A stretch of DNA of 64,000 nt, taken from Arthrinium phaeospermum. Its lineage: Eukaryota; Ascomycota; Sordariomycetes; Amphisphaeriales; Apiosporaceae. Below, piece by piece: positions 11,054-22,478 of this stretch. The stretch spans positions 248,001 through 312,000 of the forward strand of contig QYRS01000017.1 of assembly GCA_006503535.1 (NCBI GenBank). Reading direction: 5' to 3'. Made by a program: the position numbers and the translations under genes. The notes beneath the pieces were generated by a model. The model was not told where the DNA came from and did not search any database. It saw nothing but the letters and a program-made list of their open reading frames with translations. Each line of letters opens with the position of its first letter. Position 1 is the first letter of the stretch.

Positions 11054-11812
11054 AGCCGCAGCGTACACGAGGAATACCTGCTGTCGATTGAGGAGAAGAA
11101 AAGACACGAAACAATAAATACAAGAGCATACAATTAGACGAAGAACAAGGCCGTGGCTACAGCTCAGAATTGAGTTCTTTTTGATCTGGCAGATTCGGTT
11201 TGAACGAAGTAGACATGCGTCCAAGTGGCGGGATAAAAAGGATTCCCAGGACGCGAGATCCTTGGCCAGTATCCTTGTTCATTTTATGCGCGGTAGGCCT
11301 TCTAGTGCCACTTGACATGCAGGCTTATCGAAAACGTGGACGAATTGTCTCTGCAGGCGTATCAGAACGCCTTGCACAGCCCCTCCATGCTAAGCCCACG
11401 GTGGTGTCACGCCCGTTTAGCAAGATTCTACACTTCGGAGCAATGCCTGTTGACTTTCACAATAAAATGTGATGCTGCTGATGTGTCGAGGAGGGGAAAT
11501 GTTCCTCACTTTACAAGCTACCCTATTGGTTCTCGCTGACATAGATAGAATGTCAAAGACACCGGACTAATCTAAAACCCTGACGTTCATTCAATGCTCG
11601 ACGAGTGGAATGATCACCATAGAATCGAGTTATCCGAGCACTAACAGCGTTTATTCTAGTTTATTAGTTGATATGTTACTTGATTACTCCAATTCAACAC
11701 TACATGAGCATTGGCTTTGGCGGACAAGCCTAGTCATTTGTCATTCCAGCATCCTGTGAGAAGCACTTCTGGCTGACGTTCAAAAAAGTAGATGAACATG
11801 GTCTACTCTGTT
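11054..11812. other. Intergenic, no gene seen
   Basis: Promoter side of the NACHT gene and 3' side of the NmrA-like gene. Short frames at 11200-11540 lack support. Confidence 0.5.
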
Positions 11813-12722
11813 TCAGTAGAACGGCTCACCCACGGCGCAGTCCACCCCCTCCTTGACACACCGATCCACCGCCGCCTCCGGATCCTCGTCCCCATCCAAC
11901 ATATCCAACCAACAACTCTTCACCCCCTCCTTCTCCAACAACAGCGCCGTCAAGTGCGCCACCGAAGCCCGGCTCGCCTTGACCCCACCGTACTTGTCCG
12001 TCTTGCCCAGCGACACCTTGCCCACGGGTGTCTCCCCGAGGGTGCCGGGCCGCAGACAGATGGCCGCGAACCCGTCCCCGCGCCTCTTGCCCTCCTCGTA
12101 CAGGACCTGGTCCGCCGCGATCTTGGCCTCGTAGTACCGGGCTAGGGGACCCTCCTTCATCTGCTGCTGCTGCTGCTTCATCTCCGCGGTCCACCAGGGG
12201 CGTCGGCCCGGCGCGAGCCCAGGAAGGAGATCATGACGAACTTGGTGATGCTGGGCGTCGCCGCCGAGGCGCGGATGAAGTAGGTGGCGGCGTCGCGGTC
12301 TACAGCGAAGGTCTGTTGGATATGTTAGAGAAACTTGCACTTTGTTCCTCGTATGTTCGTAAAGTACTTACCCGTTCAGGGGGCCCCTTTCCACCAGCAC
12401 CTTATGGCGAGAAAGAAAACCGGTTAGCATTTGATTGCCTTGAGTTTAGCGGGCAGAACTTACCAGCGCTCCACACAACATAGGACGGCTTAACCTCGTC
12501 CAGGATGCTCTGGGCCTGGGCCTCGCTCTTGACGTCCTCGACGCTGCGGACGAGCACGTTCAGCTTGCCCTTCTGGCCCTCGCCCAGCTTCTCGAGGCCG
12601 GCCACCTGCTCCGGGTTGCGGATCACGCTGGTGACGGACCACGAACGCTGGAGCAGCATGGGCGTCATGAGTTGGGCGATCTTGCCGCTGCCGCCGAGCA
12701 GGAGGACGTGGGGGGCGGCCAT
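11813..12722 (-). pseudogene. NmrA-like NAD(P)-binding protein with a one-base frame break
   Basis: Three exons, 12722-12464, 12400-12372 and 12312-11813, with GTAAGT donors. They total 788 nt, one short of a multiple of three. The protein would be about 262 residues. Exon 1 starts with a Rossmann motif (VLLLGGSGKIAQ), and exons 1-3 join as WSAGAGGKGPPERTFAVDRDAA, typical of this NmrA/SDR-a group. In exon 3 the reading frame changes within GSRRADAP/WWTAEMK, at plus positions about 12195-12201 (a CCCC run on the coding strand). Both halves are strongly coding, and the GSRR..APWW junction is conserved in the family. Either the gene carries a recent 1-nt deletion or a base was lost in sequencing. 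The likely role is an NAD(P)-dependent reductase or sensor acting in the cytosol. Confidence 0.8.
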
Positions 12723-13388
12723 GTTGTCGAGGATGGGATGTGATGTTGGTGCGTGACTTTGAGTAGAGGATGGTTATGGTATGAGGATATTAAAGGCGGA
12801 GGTATTTCACTTGCAAGGTCTTGAAATAAGTCTATGGAATAGATGGGACGTCTCATTAAACAACAACTAGACACCCCACCGCGGTTGAGGATATATATAG
12901 CGAGGACCGCGCTGGCCACGCATTAGTCAGGGCAACTCCGCTCGGTGACGTCACTTGGAGATGCGATCCCGCCGGGTGAAGATCTGACAACTCCAACTTG
13001 TTGCCAAAAAACTCTAATATTTCTTGTCTATTAGAAAACCAGGGATTGTGTACAACATTCGCCCTCTTTTTTACGTTTGTTGATCGGAGCTTGCCGTGGC
13101 TGCGTCAGTCGTGATGGGACGGGGCCGGGGCATCCGAGCCAACGCGGGACTCTCTGGGCCCCATCGGACTTATGAGTCCGTCGGACTTAAGACCCAACAC
13201 AGAAACCATAATGGCACGACATGGGTTAATGGGATCTCACAAGGAGTTCAGAGTCAAAAATGGTTGTCCGTTCATGTGATTATATTGATTATACCAAAAT
13301 GTAACCCCCTACTAATGCCAAGCGGCCCTCACGAATGCAACAAACCCCCTTCTACTTTCAACAGACAATGTAACCCAAGACAACACGC
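12723..13388. other. Intergenic with NmrA-like gene promoter
   Basis: Contains the TATA element listed separately. No gene is seen in the rest. Confidence 0.5.
12891..12899 (-). promoter_or_regulatory. TATA box of the NmrA-like gene
   Basis: The minus strand reads CTATATATAT, about 170 bp upstream of the start codon at 12722, in an otherwise GC-balanced flank. Confidence 0.45.
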
Positions 13389-14555
13389 TTAGGTGTGGCC
13401 AACGAGACCAGCCTTGGGAGCGTTGTCGGGGTTGATGCTGACGCCCGCGAAGCCGAGCTCCGCGTTCCAGGCGTCGGCGGTGGTGGCGTCCTTGGGGCCG
13501 GTGCCGAGCTTCTTCTGGGCGGCCTTGCAGGCGGTGACGGCGTCCTTGGCGGCGCCGCAGACGTTGTTCAGCTGGTCGCACACGCGCGTGAAGATGATGT
13601 TGGGGTTGAGCGCCTCGTTCTGGCCCTTGTTGACGGCCGGGTCCTGCGCCTGGAAGGTCGACTCGCCCGCCTTGCGGCCGTTGAGGGACTCCTCGAACTT
13701 GACGGTCGGCACGCAGGTGCCGAAGTCCAGGCCCAGGGAGGACTCCTGGAAGCCGGGGAAGTTGCCTGTGACGTCATTGGTCACGGCGCCCTTGCCAGAG
13801 GCGGCGCCGCCGGCGTTGTTCTGGTTGTTGTTGTTGTTGTTGTTTCCAGAGTTGTTGTTGTTGTTGTTGCCGTTGTTAGCGGCAGCCGAGGTAGAGGTGG
13901 CGGCAGCAGAGCTGGTGGAGGTAGCGGTCGCGCCGCCACTGCTTCGGGTAGCGCTAGTGGTGGCAGCGTTGCCGTTGTTGTTCTGGTTCTTGTTGTTGTT
14001 GTTGCCAGAGTTGTTGTTGTTCTGGTTGCCTCCAGCGTTGCCACCCGCGGCGGCACCACCCTTGGTAGCAAAGTTGGTGAAGCCGTTGGCCTTCATGATG
14101 TCGGCGACCGACTTGCTCGAGGCATCGAAGGGGGTGGTCAGCGAGGTCTCGGCGTCCTGGTTCGCCTTGTCGGCGCCGTCGACGTCGGGGTCGACCTTGG
14201 AGACGATGCCGCGGAGCTCGGCGGTGGCGGGCAGGCTGGCGTCGGCGCAGATGTTGGGCACCTTGACGTTGAAGGGGTTGAAGTTCTGCTCGGCCGCCAC
14301 CAGCTCGGCGGCGCCCTTGATGACCTCGGGGTCGTTGCCCAGCTCCGACACGATCTTGTCGGCCAGCTCGAGCTTGGCGCAGGGATCGGCCGCGGCGAGC
14401 AGCACGCTCGGGGTCTGTCCCGCGAGGGTACCGGCCGCGCCGGGATTGCCGAAGGAGCTCAGTCCCTGGATGGCGTTCTGGACCGCGCCTTCCTGACCGA
14501 AACGGGCCTCGGCGACGGCCAGGAGGATGGCGAGAGCGGCAACTTTGGTATACAT
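13389..14555 (-). CDS. Secreted Asn-rich low-complexity protein
   Basis: Intronless, 388 residues. It starts with a signal peptide (MYTKVAALAILLAVAEA, cleaved before RFGQE). Residues about 18-165 form a conserved-looking domain with DPCAKLELADKIVSELG and VPNICADASL. Residues about 170-255 are low-complexity: three Asn/Gly/Gln blocks separated by a Ser/Thr/Ala segment. Residues about 260-388 form a second folded part with FGTCVPTVKFEESL, FTRVCDQLNNVCGA and TACKAAQKK. Cysteines lie only in the two flanking domains. It belongs to a group of fungal secreted or cell-wall proteins often carried under misleading names in databases; I know no established function. The GC3 bias is very strong, suggesting high expression. 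The TATA element at 14828-14835 is the likely promoter. Confidence 0.8.
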   Translation of the reverse strand: MYTKVAALAILLAVAEARFGQEGAVQNAIQGLSSFGNPGAAGTLAGQTPSVLLAAADPCAKLELADKIVSELGNDPEVIKGAAELVAAEQNFNPFNVKVPNICADASLPATAELRGIVSKVDPDVDGADKANQDAETSLTTPFDASSKSVADIMKANGFTNFATKGGAAAGGNAGGNQNNNNSGNNNNKNQNNNGNAATTSATRSSGGATATSTSSAAATSTSAAANNGNNNNNNSGNNNNNNNQNNAGGAASGKGAVTNDVTGNFPGFQESSLGLDFGTCVPTVKFEESLNGRKAGESTFQAQDPAVNKGQNEALNPNIIFTRVCDQLNNVCGAAKDAVTACKAAQKKLGTGPKDATTADAWNAELGFAGVSINPDNAPKAGLVGHT

Positions 14556-17081
14556 GATGACGGAAGTTTAAAAAGAAGTTTTGCAAGCAAACAGTCTTTT
14601 CGATGAAATGGTTAGGTTGAAAGAATCAAAATTAGATTTTGATTGTGGTGTAAAAGATAGTATGCCGGCCGAGCGGTATGTCGAAAAGAATGGTATGGAA
14701 AGAATGTTACGAACGAAAGGGAGTTCACAGAACTGGGGAAAGAACTGAATGTGTCAAAGAAAGAAACTGATGCTTGATGAGGAAGGGCAAGAAGAGAAGC
14801 CATCATGAGAGAGGATGCCATGAGATGTTTATATACACAGGAAACAACCGGGGGAGGAGTTGCGCCTGGGATAGCATGGTCTGGACCACACCACATCGAC
14901 CAGGCGGCTCCGTTTACGAGTCCTGGGTCATCACCTCCTGATGGCGATCATACCTGGTGGTCGCAATCAGACGGCCCCGGCGGCGGCTGAATTACGATAT
15001 GGGAGTGGACTCCGTCCGATGCCAAACCCAAGGGAAGACAGCAAATGACCGTGCCATTGGGGGTGGAAGCAAGCGGATCTTGGGTGTTCCGGGGCAACAC
15101 TCAGCTGTTGTCGAAAATGCGACGGCATTATTTGGTTCAATGTGCTCCAAGCGCCCGAGGCAAAGCTGAATCTTCGGCAGTGTAGCGAGGGGATAGAAAC
15201 AATCCTCCCCATAAGCAACTCCTTGATGGGCCTAGACAGGAAAGACAGCCGCATGGTTAGTGCGTTCAGGGTGGGTGGGGATGATGTTAGTTTGTCTGGG
15301 CCGAGATAGACGTGCAGGGATCTGATACACGAGCCTGTCTACAGAATGCCCCCAGGAAACGTGCAGCATAGCATGCAGGCTATGTACGTATACAGCTTCC
15401 AAAAAAGCACCTGGCCTGGTTCTGTGTTTCCAGTGAACATTCTGTCGTGATCTCGTATGTTGAGTGGATTGGATGGGAGAAGCCGAACCGTGTCAGATGA
15501 GAATCACAATGCCCATGTCCCTACTCTAGGCTCGCCACAACCAGATGCAATTTTGCCGTTTTGATAGCTCAAGCATGCTCAAGACAACAAAAGATGAAAT
15601 AGATGCAGGGAAGAGTGATCTGCTGTCAATTGTCTGCCAAGCCAGCGTGGAGGGAACAATTGACGACGATGCGAAGATCAGAACAAAACGTTTATTGGGG
15701 TTGGTGGTAGCAAGTCGGTCGCGTTTGGAATCTCGTAGCGATGGTCGTCGGTCCTAACCGAGGAGCTGTGCTGTCAGGTTACTTTAGACGGTCGTTGAAT
15801 TTTGATTTTAGGCGGGCGGGCGTCCTGGGGAGCCTCTGAGCTGAGCCACTGAACAAGAACAACCTTAGATCCAAGGTTAAGCAACCCCCCTGTCGGCAGC
15901 CCCTGCTCGAGCCGGTTCAGGCCTAGAGGGCCCCTCTAAACCCTTCTGAGCTCTGACGCTGCAGGGGCCAGACCTTCTGGCAAATTGACTTTGGGCCAAG
16001 CATTGCAACCCCAGGTCCGCAAAAAGCCAGGGGGCCACAAACAGTCTCAAACCCGTTTCGAGACAGGACCGGTTTGATCGCTGGCCGATGCATTCTGTCG
16101 CACTGCGAGGCGTTCTGTTTTCTCCAACCGCCATGCGCTTCCAATGAACATAGGTACTGTACGCGCGCGTGCCTTTGTTAACTGTACTGTCTATCAGCGG
16201 CGACCAGGTCGCTATGGCTTCAGACATGTTGCGCATGACGTGCATGTAACTGGCATCAGGCGGTTCTTACCGCGATGGCATCATGTCAGTTTTCAGCCAG
16301 CCTCAGTTTCCCGTCTGAGCCAAACAACGATGTGTTGCATATGGAAGATCGTCGTCCCTTCTTGTTCGCGAGATACCTACCAACATGCTCGCTCTGATCT
16401 TTATCCCGAGGCCTCGGTCGCCCTTGTTGCACATCCAGTTCGTCGCTCGCTGATCAGACAATGACTTGAAAGTAGCGCCAAAAAGGTCGGACGAGATCGA
16501 CGTGTCTTTTTGCCAAGCACAAGTTCAGAGCCGCACTCGGCAACGGAGCGACACTGGCACTTGAGCCATGCAGTCGGTACACATCAATGGTGCGCATCAA
16601 TTGAACGACTCGCGGAAAACAAAAAGTAGTTACAATTGCCCTTGGGCTCTGCCCTGGTTCATCTCGGCTGTCTCTACATCCGGCCTTTTGCGCCGCTTGC
16701 GCCCCAGCGGAGCAAGATGGACCACATCCAACCCCATTTCGGTATTACAGAGAGCTGATCAAGATCATCGAGAAGGAGCTGTACCACAGAGCGTCCGTCG
16801 ACGGACGGGAACGGGCGTGCTGTCGGCCGACATGGGGTTTGATGCTACCTTGACCCAATGAAGACGCGTCAACATCAAGAGTGACCCCATGGAAGAAAAA
16901 CAGAAAAGCCTCCAGTTGATCAAATTAGTGGTATCTTGCTTACTACATGCGCAGCCTGCAAGGCAGCAACCAGTCTTGGTATCATATCCAACGGACGGAA
17001 TATGCATACTTGAATTAATTACAGCAGTCTCCATGATCGGCTCCGCCTTCATCACTCTCATTCGGAGCCCCCGATTGCTAC
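14556..17081. other. 2.5-kb intergenic region, no gene seen
   Basis: The first 300 bp are the promoter of the secreted Asn-rich gene. The rest (about 14900-17080) has scattered short frames on both strands with no domain, no codon bias and no phase-compatible exon pairs. Confidence 0.5.
14828..14835 (-). promoter_or_regulatory. TATA box of the secreted Asn-rich gene
   Basis: The minus strand reads GTATATAAAC, about 275 bp upstream of the start codon at 14555. Confidence 0.5.
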
Positions 17082-17984
17082 TCATGCCCGTGCGCCCGTG
17101 GCTGCTCGTACCCTGTGAGTTGCTGACCTCGACATGGGGCTGTCCGGATGCGCCAGCCGGTCAAGCGATCTGCTGTTATCCCCAGCTTCGTCTTCCTCGC
17201 GCTCGCCTTCTTCCTCTTCTTCTTCATTCCATCCTCCTTGCTGCTGGATAGCGCCGCCGCCGCCTCCCCGCGAGCGCAAGATCAGAACCGCATCGACCTC
17301 CGTCTCGAGCTGCCGCCGGATCCCTTCGTAGTAGTCGCTCCAAAGTTCCATGCTCGGGTCGAGCCCGTCGACGCGGCCCCAGACCATGCGCCACTCCTGT
17401 CGTACCTCCCGGCGTCCTCTTGGGCGCTGCGTTGGCGGCGGCGCTGATGACAGGAGCGCGCCCAGCACGTAGTCGTACAGCAGGCCCATGGTCACGTCCT
17501 GCACGTGCCGCTGCGAGTACCGCACCATGGGCAGCGCCACGCCCAACCCCTCTAGGGGCGGTTGTCGCACGTGCATCGTCCGCCAGCTGGCGTCGGGGCG
17601 CAGGTAGGGCTCCGGGTCTGACGCGAGGGGGAGGCGGTGGAACTGCTCCTGGCTGTAGAAGGCGGTGCTGGCGTCGTTCTCGTCGGGCTCAGCGGGGTCA
17701 TCGGTCTCGACGTCGGTTTGCTGCTGATGCTGCTGGACGCGGGTGAAGAAGTAAGGGAACTTGGTGACCAGGAGCGGGTTCAGGATCGGCGCCAGGCCCT
17801 CGCGTGCTGGGGCGGGCTTGAGGAAGAGGTAGATCTGCAGAGCGGGCGATGCGCTGATGATGTCGTGCCAGCGGCAGCACACTCGCTGGAGGGACGTCAG
17901 GAGGGTCTGCTGGTCGCTCTGGAGGAACACCTGCTCCATGAGTTCGGTGGTGCCCACGAATCTCGCCATGGCCGTTGATGCCAT
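17082..17984 (-). CDS. F-box-like domain protein
   Basis: Intronless, 300 residues. Residues about 8-50 (ELMEQVFLQSDQQTLLTSLQ, then RVCCRWHDIISASPALQ) form an F-box-like helical motif that begins almost at the start codon, as in many fungal F-box proteins. After it come FLKPAPAREG and a Pro/Asp-rich linker. The C-terminal part has WRMVWGRVDGLDPSMELW and an acidic run of Glu near residue 260. F-box proteins bind Skp1 and recruit substrates to SCF ubiquitin ligases. There are no leucine-rich or WD repeats, so the substrate is not predictable. A second ATG six codons in is an alternative start. Confidence 0.75.
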   Translation of the reverse strand: MASTAMARFVGTTELMEQVFLQSDQQTLLTSLQRVCCRWHDIISASPALQIYLFLKPAPAREGLAPILNPLLVTKFPYFFTRVQQHQQQTDVETDDPAEPDENDASTAFYSQEQFHRLPLASDPEPYLRPDASWRTMHVRQPPLEGLGVALPMVRYSQRHVQDVTMGLLYDYVLGALLSSAPPPTQRPRGRREVRQEWRMVWGRVDGLDPSMELWSDYYEGIRRQLETEVDAVLILRSRGGGGGAIQQQGGWNEEEEEEGEREEDEAGDNSRSLDRLAHPDSPMSRSATHRVRAATGARA

Positions 17985-19419
17985 GTTGCTGTGTTCCGAT
18001 TCTGCTCGAGTTGAATAACGCTGTCAGCCACTAGACGAGACGAGAGATATCCTTAACCTAGGAAGGGGACTTCTTCGTCGCCAGACAACATCTATCGATG
18101 GCTTCTGCAGACGGTCGGCGGCTATCATTGCGAGACGTTTGGGAGCCCATTCTTGTCATCCGAGATGACGTTGGGCGTCGTTTGGGGGGCCAACTTCATC
18201 CCAATCAGGGAATGCTGTTGGTTCTGGCGCAGCCAACGGCGGATAAACCGGCTCCCAATCACGTCGAGGCGGATCTCTCCGGCCCGCACGCCCAACCCGT
18301 TGATGGTGGTGTAAGCATGATGTTAATATGTATGTTTTTCTCGGCCAGTGAGATATCGTGTGCGACGTTGCTCATTTCTTGGGGATTCAAATGCGCTGCT
18401 GAACGGAGCTGAGGCGGTTTGAGGCGGACTTGGAATGGTACCTGGTAGTAACCCCAGGAGCAAGCCACCCGGTCTATCGGTATCGCGCCCAAACTCGGCC
18501 TCTCTCTGGTTGACCAATCTGAGCGCCATCCGCCTTCCCTTTGAGGATGAGCCCCAATTAAGAATGGATCCTTGCGTGATGTGACTGACCTCCTTTGCGG
18601 CCGCGTCAATTATCTACTCTGTAACGAGAGACCGACAAGTCTCGTGATCGCAACTTCATACGGCCCAATCTCTCGATTATTAATCTACTCCAAAGCCCCC
18701 TCGGGCGGCTTCGGTTTGCAGTCCGACACTGCACCATTGGCTCGTCAGCGTGAGCGCCTCCCCACATGGCAATCGGACACTAGGACCATTGGCAAAGCTA
18801 CCAGAGACCAACTGCTAATTGTCACGTCCAAAAAGACCAGCCTTGACACGACGGGCCTTAAATGCAATGATGGATATGTCTTTGAGTATCAATTCGAGTA
18901 TTACACGAACCTCGGAAATGCATCGAACTGTTGTGTTTGAACGATTGAGCCCGGGGTCTTGTCAACGGCACTTCTTCATCTATGAGTGATTTACCTGGGA
19001 TCCCGGGATGGGATGGCTGGCTGTTAAAGAGTCAACGGCCAGCTAAGCCAAATACTGATAAAACTTGCGAATGCAGATCCCAAACGTGTGCGAGATCAAA
19101 TTCGTGGCGCCCTCGGTCGCGTGTTCCGCATGTTCAGATGCAAGGGGTCGCGACCGTTGGGAGTGCCAGTTTCGAACGGGCACAAACATGTCATCCCTAT
19201 CTGGATTGGCTGTCTGGTTGAAACAGCGAGCGCGTGATTTGGGGCAGGAATGCAAGGTGTCGCGATGTCTTGCCCTCACCGTGGAAACCTCACCGACAAA
19301 TGCACGTAAGGCATGGCGGAATGAGGATATGAAACAATCCCGTGGAGGGTTCTTCCCCGTAGGCAGCAAGCAAAATTCAGTCCCAGATTCCTCCTCTTTT
19401 CCCCTTACCAGCAGCCATC
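17985..19419. other. Intergenic, no gene seen
   Basis: Flank between divergently transcribed genes (F-box-like on minus, membrane protein on plus). Frames at 18098-18412, 18572-18940 and 19065-19430 have no supporting features. Confidence 0.5.
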
Positions 19420-20503
19420 ATGGTATTTGAGTCGGGCGACGTCACGGGCGAAGCAAGCGCAAATGCGACGGTCCACGGAGAACCGCGCGAACAGCCCGTC
19501 GGTGTAACTGAGACAGGAATTTGCAAAGCGTACCTCCAGCCCGCCTCTGAACCACACACCGTCGCACTGCCGCCACCGCCCCGTCGAGATTCAATAGCGA
19601 GCGGGCTCGAGGCGGCGTCACCATCTGAACAGAAGATGCCTCCGGGATCAGGGTCGGAATCGGAGTCCAAATCGGAGTCCGCAGCCGTACCGCCGCCGCG
19701 ACCCCAGCAGCATTGGGCCGGAATGATCCCGTGGGACAAGGAGGCCGAGCACGGGAAGACGGCGGTCCAGCAAATCGGCGGTGGGAGTGAGAAAGCAAGT
19801 AAGCGGCGCCGGCGGTGGATCTGGGTCCTTGGGGTGGCCGTGTTGCTGGCCTTGGTCACAGCGCTGGGCTTGGGCTTGGGGCTCGGGTTGTCGATGCGGA
19901 ATAAACGTCTCGGGGGGTCATCGGGGGGTAGACCAAGCGCGTGAGTCGACTCTTGGTTTCCCATTTGGCTCACTTACTCAATGGTGGTCCGGTGCCTTCG
20001 CGATGGCTAACTTAATGCTATGCCATGCAGAGAATCCGATAGCGCATCCTCTGTACCGACGGTATGTGACCCCATGATGTCGCCCCTAATCCATGACTAC
20101 AGTAGACCTCCACCGGCCATCACTGTCCCTCGTTGCTGACCTGCGTCTAATACAGGCCTCCACCACCTCAGCCCCAACCGCCTCGGACACCGCGCCACCC
20201 TGCCCAGCCGCTAACAACACCATCTACACGACCCCAGCAGACGCAGGCGGCGGCGGCACGCAGTACCGACGCATCTGCGGCGTTTCCTACGACGGCAACG
20301 ACATCCGGCCGCAAAAGGCCGAGACCATGGGGCAGTGCCTCGCCCTCTGCTCCGGGTACGTTGGTGGCAGCCGCTGCGCGGGCGTCGTCTGGTACGACGC
20401 GGGGCCCCAGGGCACGGATCTGAACTGGTGCTGGCTGAAGCGAAGCATGGACAAGGCCGTCCTGAGCTACCGGGACTCGGCCCAGACGGCGATCCGCTTG
20501 TAG
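19420..20503 (+). CDS. Single-pass membrane protein with Cys-rich (PAN/Apple-like) ectodomain
   Basis: Three exons, 19420-19940, 20031-20061 and 20156-20503, give 299 residues. The middle exon is only 31 nt. Both introns have consensus ends and are in phase. The N-terminal half (about 140 residues) is Pro/Ser/Glu-rich and lacks a signal peptide. A basic anchor (KASKRRRRW) precedes one TM helix (WVLGVAVLLALVTALGLGLG). After a Ser/Thr linker the extracellular end contains RRICGVSYDG, MGQCLALCSGY, SRCAGVVWYDA and NWCWLKRSM, with cysteines spaced as in PAN/Apple-like folds. This type II layout (cytoplasmic disordered N-terminus, TM, small C-terminal disulphide domain) is common in filamentous ascomycetes. 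The ligand is unknown. Confidence 0.75.
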
Positions 20504-21183
20504 GCCGGCTCAGTGGGAGGAGGTGGAAAGCAGACTGCAATCAAACTAAAACTGCCATGGCTGTTCTATCATATTCATATTCGCGTGTTGCCCATTTCCT
20601 CGGGAGAGATTGTGAATGGTTTCGTCATAGCTTACTTTTTTGCCCATCAGCCAAGTTTCATCGGCGATAGAGGGGAGAAGCTTGGCAGGGGTCAAGCGCT
20701 AATCAGGTGCCTATCCGCGCGATCCCCACCCCCTAACCGTCGCCGCGGTAGCGCTACGTGCCACTGGAGAATTGACGGGCTGCCCACTAAACAAAACTCG
20801 GGTGCATGATTGCGAATCGTCCACACATGCTTCTCCATCGCAGTGCCCGCCAGACGTGTGTTGTTTACCCGCCGCTGAACACGACTACTTGAGTTGGGAG
20901 TTCTAGTTTACCTCTAGTTCCAAATCTGTCAGTTCTGCTGGAGACCTTTTCAGCTCTGGACGGCTGACTTCTGGTTTTAGCTCACTCAGCAAAGCAGGTT
21001 CCCGTCGTGACGTAGTTCATCTGCTCGTGCAAGAGGCCGGACACCGTAGACCCAAAACAACATGGCTTCCCGTCGCGACCTCGTCGTCCGATTCACTTTC
21101 CTTCAAATCATCGGAGCCTATTCCAATTGTTTCTATTGTTTTTTTTTTCTCCCTTTCTACTATAAAGTTAACAACATTTCGTC
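20504..21183. other. Intergenic, upstream of the decarboxylase gene
   Basis: No gene is seen. A T-rich tract (21138-21152) and TATAAAG at 21161-21167 lie just before the start at 21184, probably within the leader. Confidence 0.5.
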
Positions 21184-22478
21184 ATGGCGGAGAAAATACA
21201 GGAGCTCGTCCACGACGATGCTCACGGCAGCCAGAAGGCACTAGGCGACCTGACCGATGCCGCCGCGAACAACCACAACAACTCGTCACTGGAACACATC
21301 CACGGCAATGCCGAGACGCCCGAGACGCACAGCTGGATCAAGAAGTACTTGCCGCACCATATTAATATGCACGAGCTGGAGAATGGCTACCACCTGGGCA
21401 ACTACGTCATCGACCGCGAAACGGGCGAGAAGTCATGGGAAGCCAGTACGTCTGAGCGCGTCTGTATGACTTCACAATGTGTCTCCTGCACTAACTATGG
21501 ATTGCAGTGAGCATTTACGTGCGTCTGGGCATGCACCTGCTTTTCGTAAGTATTGATTGCGTTCATCCCTCACCCATATCCACTTGTCAACCACATGTGC
21601 CCTAACCTAACCGCAAACCACAGTACGGCTCCCAGCAGGCCAAGTTCCTGCACTGGAAGCGCACAGAGAAGTACCTGGAGAAGGAGAGCCGCAAGATGGG
21701 CGACGCGTACGACCTGCCCGAGTCGCGCGACCACATCGCGCCCTTCATCAAGTCCTTCGCCCTCGAGGACACGCTGTCGCAGCTCGTCGAGCCCGACCCG
21801 GCCAAGTACCCCAACTTCAACGCCTTCTTCTCGCGGGCCATCCGCGAAGACGCCCGCCCCGTCGCGGAGCCCAGCAACCCCCGCGTCGTGTCCTCGGTCG
21901 CCGACTGCCGCCTGTCCGTCTTCCCCACCGTCGACCTGGCGACCCAGTACTGGATCAAGGGCTCCGGCTTCACCGTCGAGCGGCTCCTGGGAGGCGACAA
22001 GGAGAAAGCCAAGCTGTTCGAGGGCGGCAGCATCGCCATCCACCGCCTCGCGCCGCAGGACTACCACCGCTGGCACGCGCCCGTCGACGGGACCGTCCGG
22101 TCCGTCGAAGAGATCCCGGGGACGTACTACACCGTCAACCCGCAGGCCATCAACCAGAGCGGCACGCTCGACGTCTTCTGCGAGAACCGGCGCAGCGTCA
22201 TGATGGTGGAGCAGACCGGCACCGGCCGGCCCGTGGCCATCATCGCCATTGGCGCCATGCTGGTCGGCAGCATCATCTACGTCGACGGCTTGGAGAAGCC
22301 CGGCGCGCAGATGCGGAGGGGCCAGTGCGTTGGCAAGTTCCAGTACGGCGGCAGTACCGTCGTTACGCTGCACCCCCGGGGCGACGTCGAGCTGGACCAG
22401 GACCTGGTCAGGAACAGCACCGAACAGAACTGCGAGACGTTGGTCCGGGTCGGCTGGCGGATAGGAGCCGCTCCGTGA
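21184..22478 (+). CDS. Phosphatidylserine decarboxylase family protein
   Basis: Three exons, 21184-21445, 21508-21545 (38 nt) and 21624-22478, give 384 residues. The introns (62 and 78 nt) contain CTAAC branch sites. The C-terminal two-thirds is the PSD domain: FNAFFSRAIREDARPV, DCRLSVFP, FTVERLLGG, then DYHRWHAPVDG, TYYTVNP and GAMLVGSI. The self-cleavage motif is GGST, with Ser344 (codon 22353-22355) expected to become the pyruvoyl cofactor; the usual motif is LGST or GGS(S/T). PSDs convert phosphatidylserine to phosphatidylethanolamine, and family members also decarboxylate amino acids. The N-terminus has no mitochondrial leader or TM segment but an unusual soluble region (HHINMHELENGYHLG), so a cytosolic psd2-like or specialised-metabolism enzyme is more likely than the mitochondrial one. 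Confidence 0.88.

Noticed and set aside
13393..14606. Long plus-strand frames (367 and 403 codons) opposite the secreted Asn-rich gene
   Set aside because: They are antisense shadows. Leu/Val-rich composition mirrors the Asn codons, and the minus gene has a signal peptide and cysteine domains.
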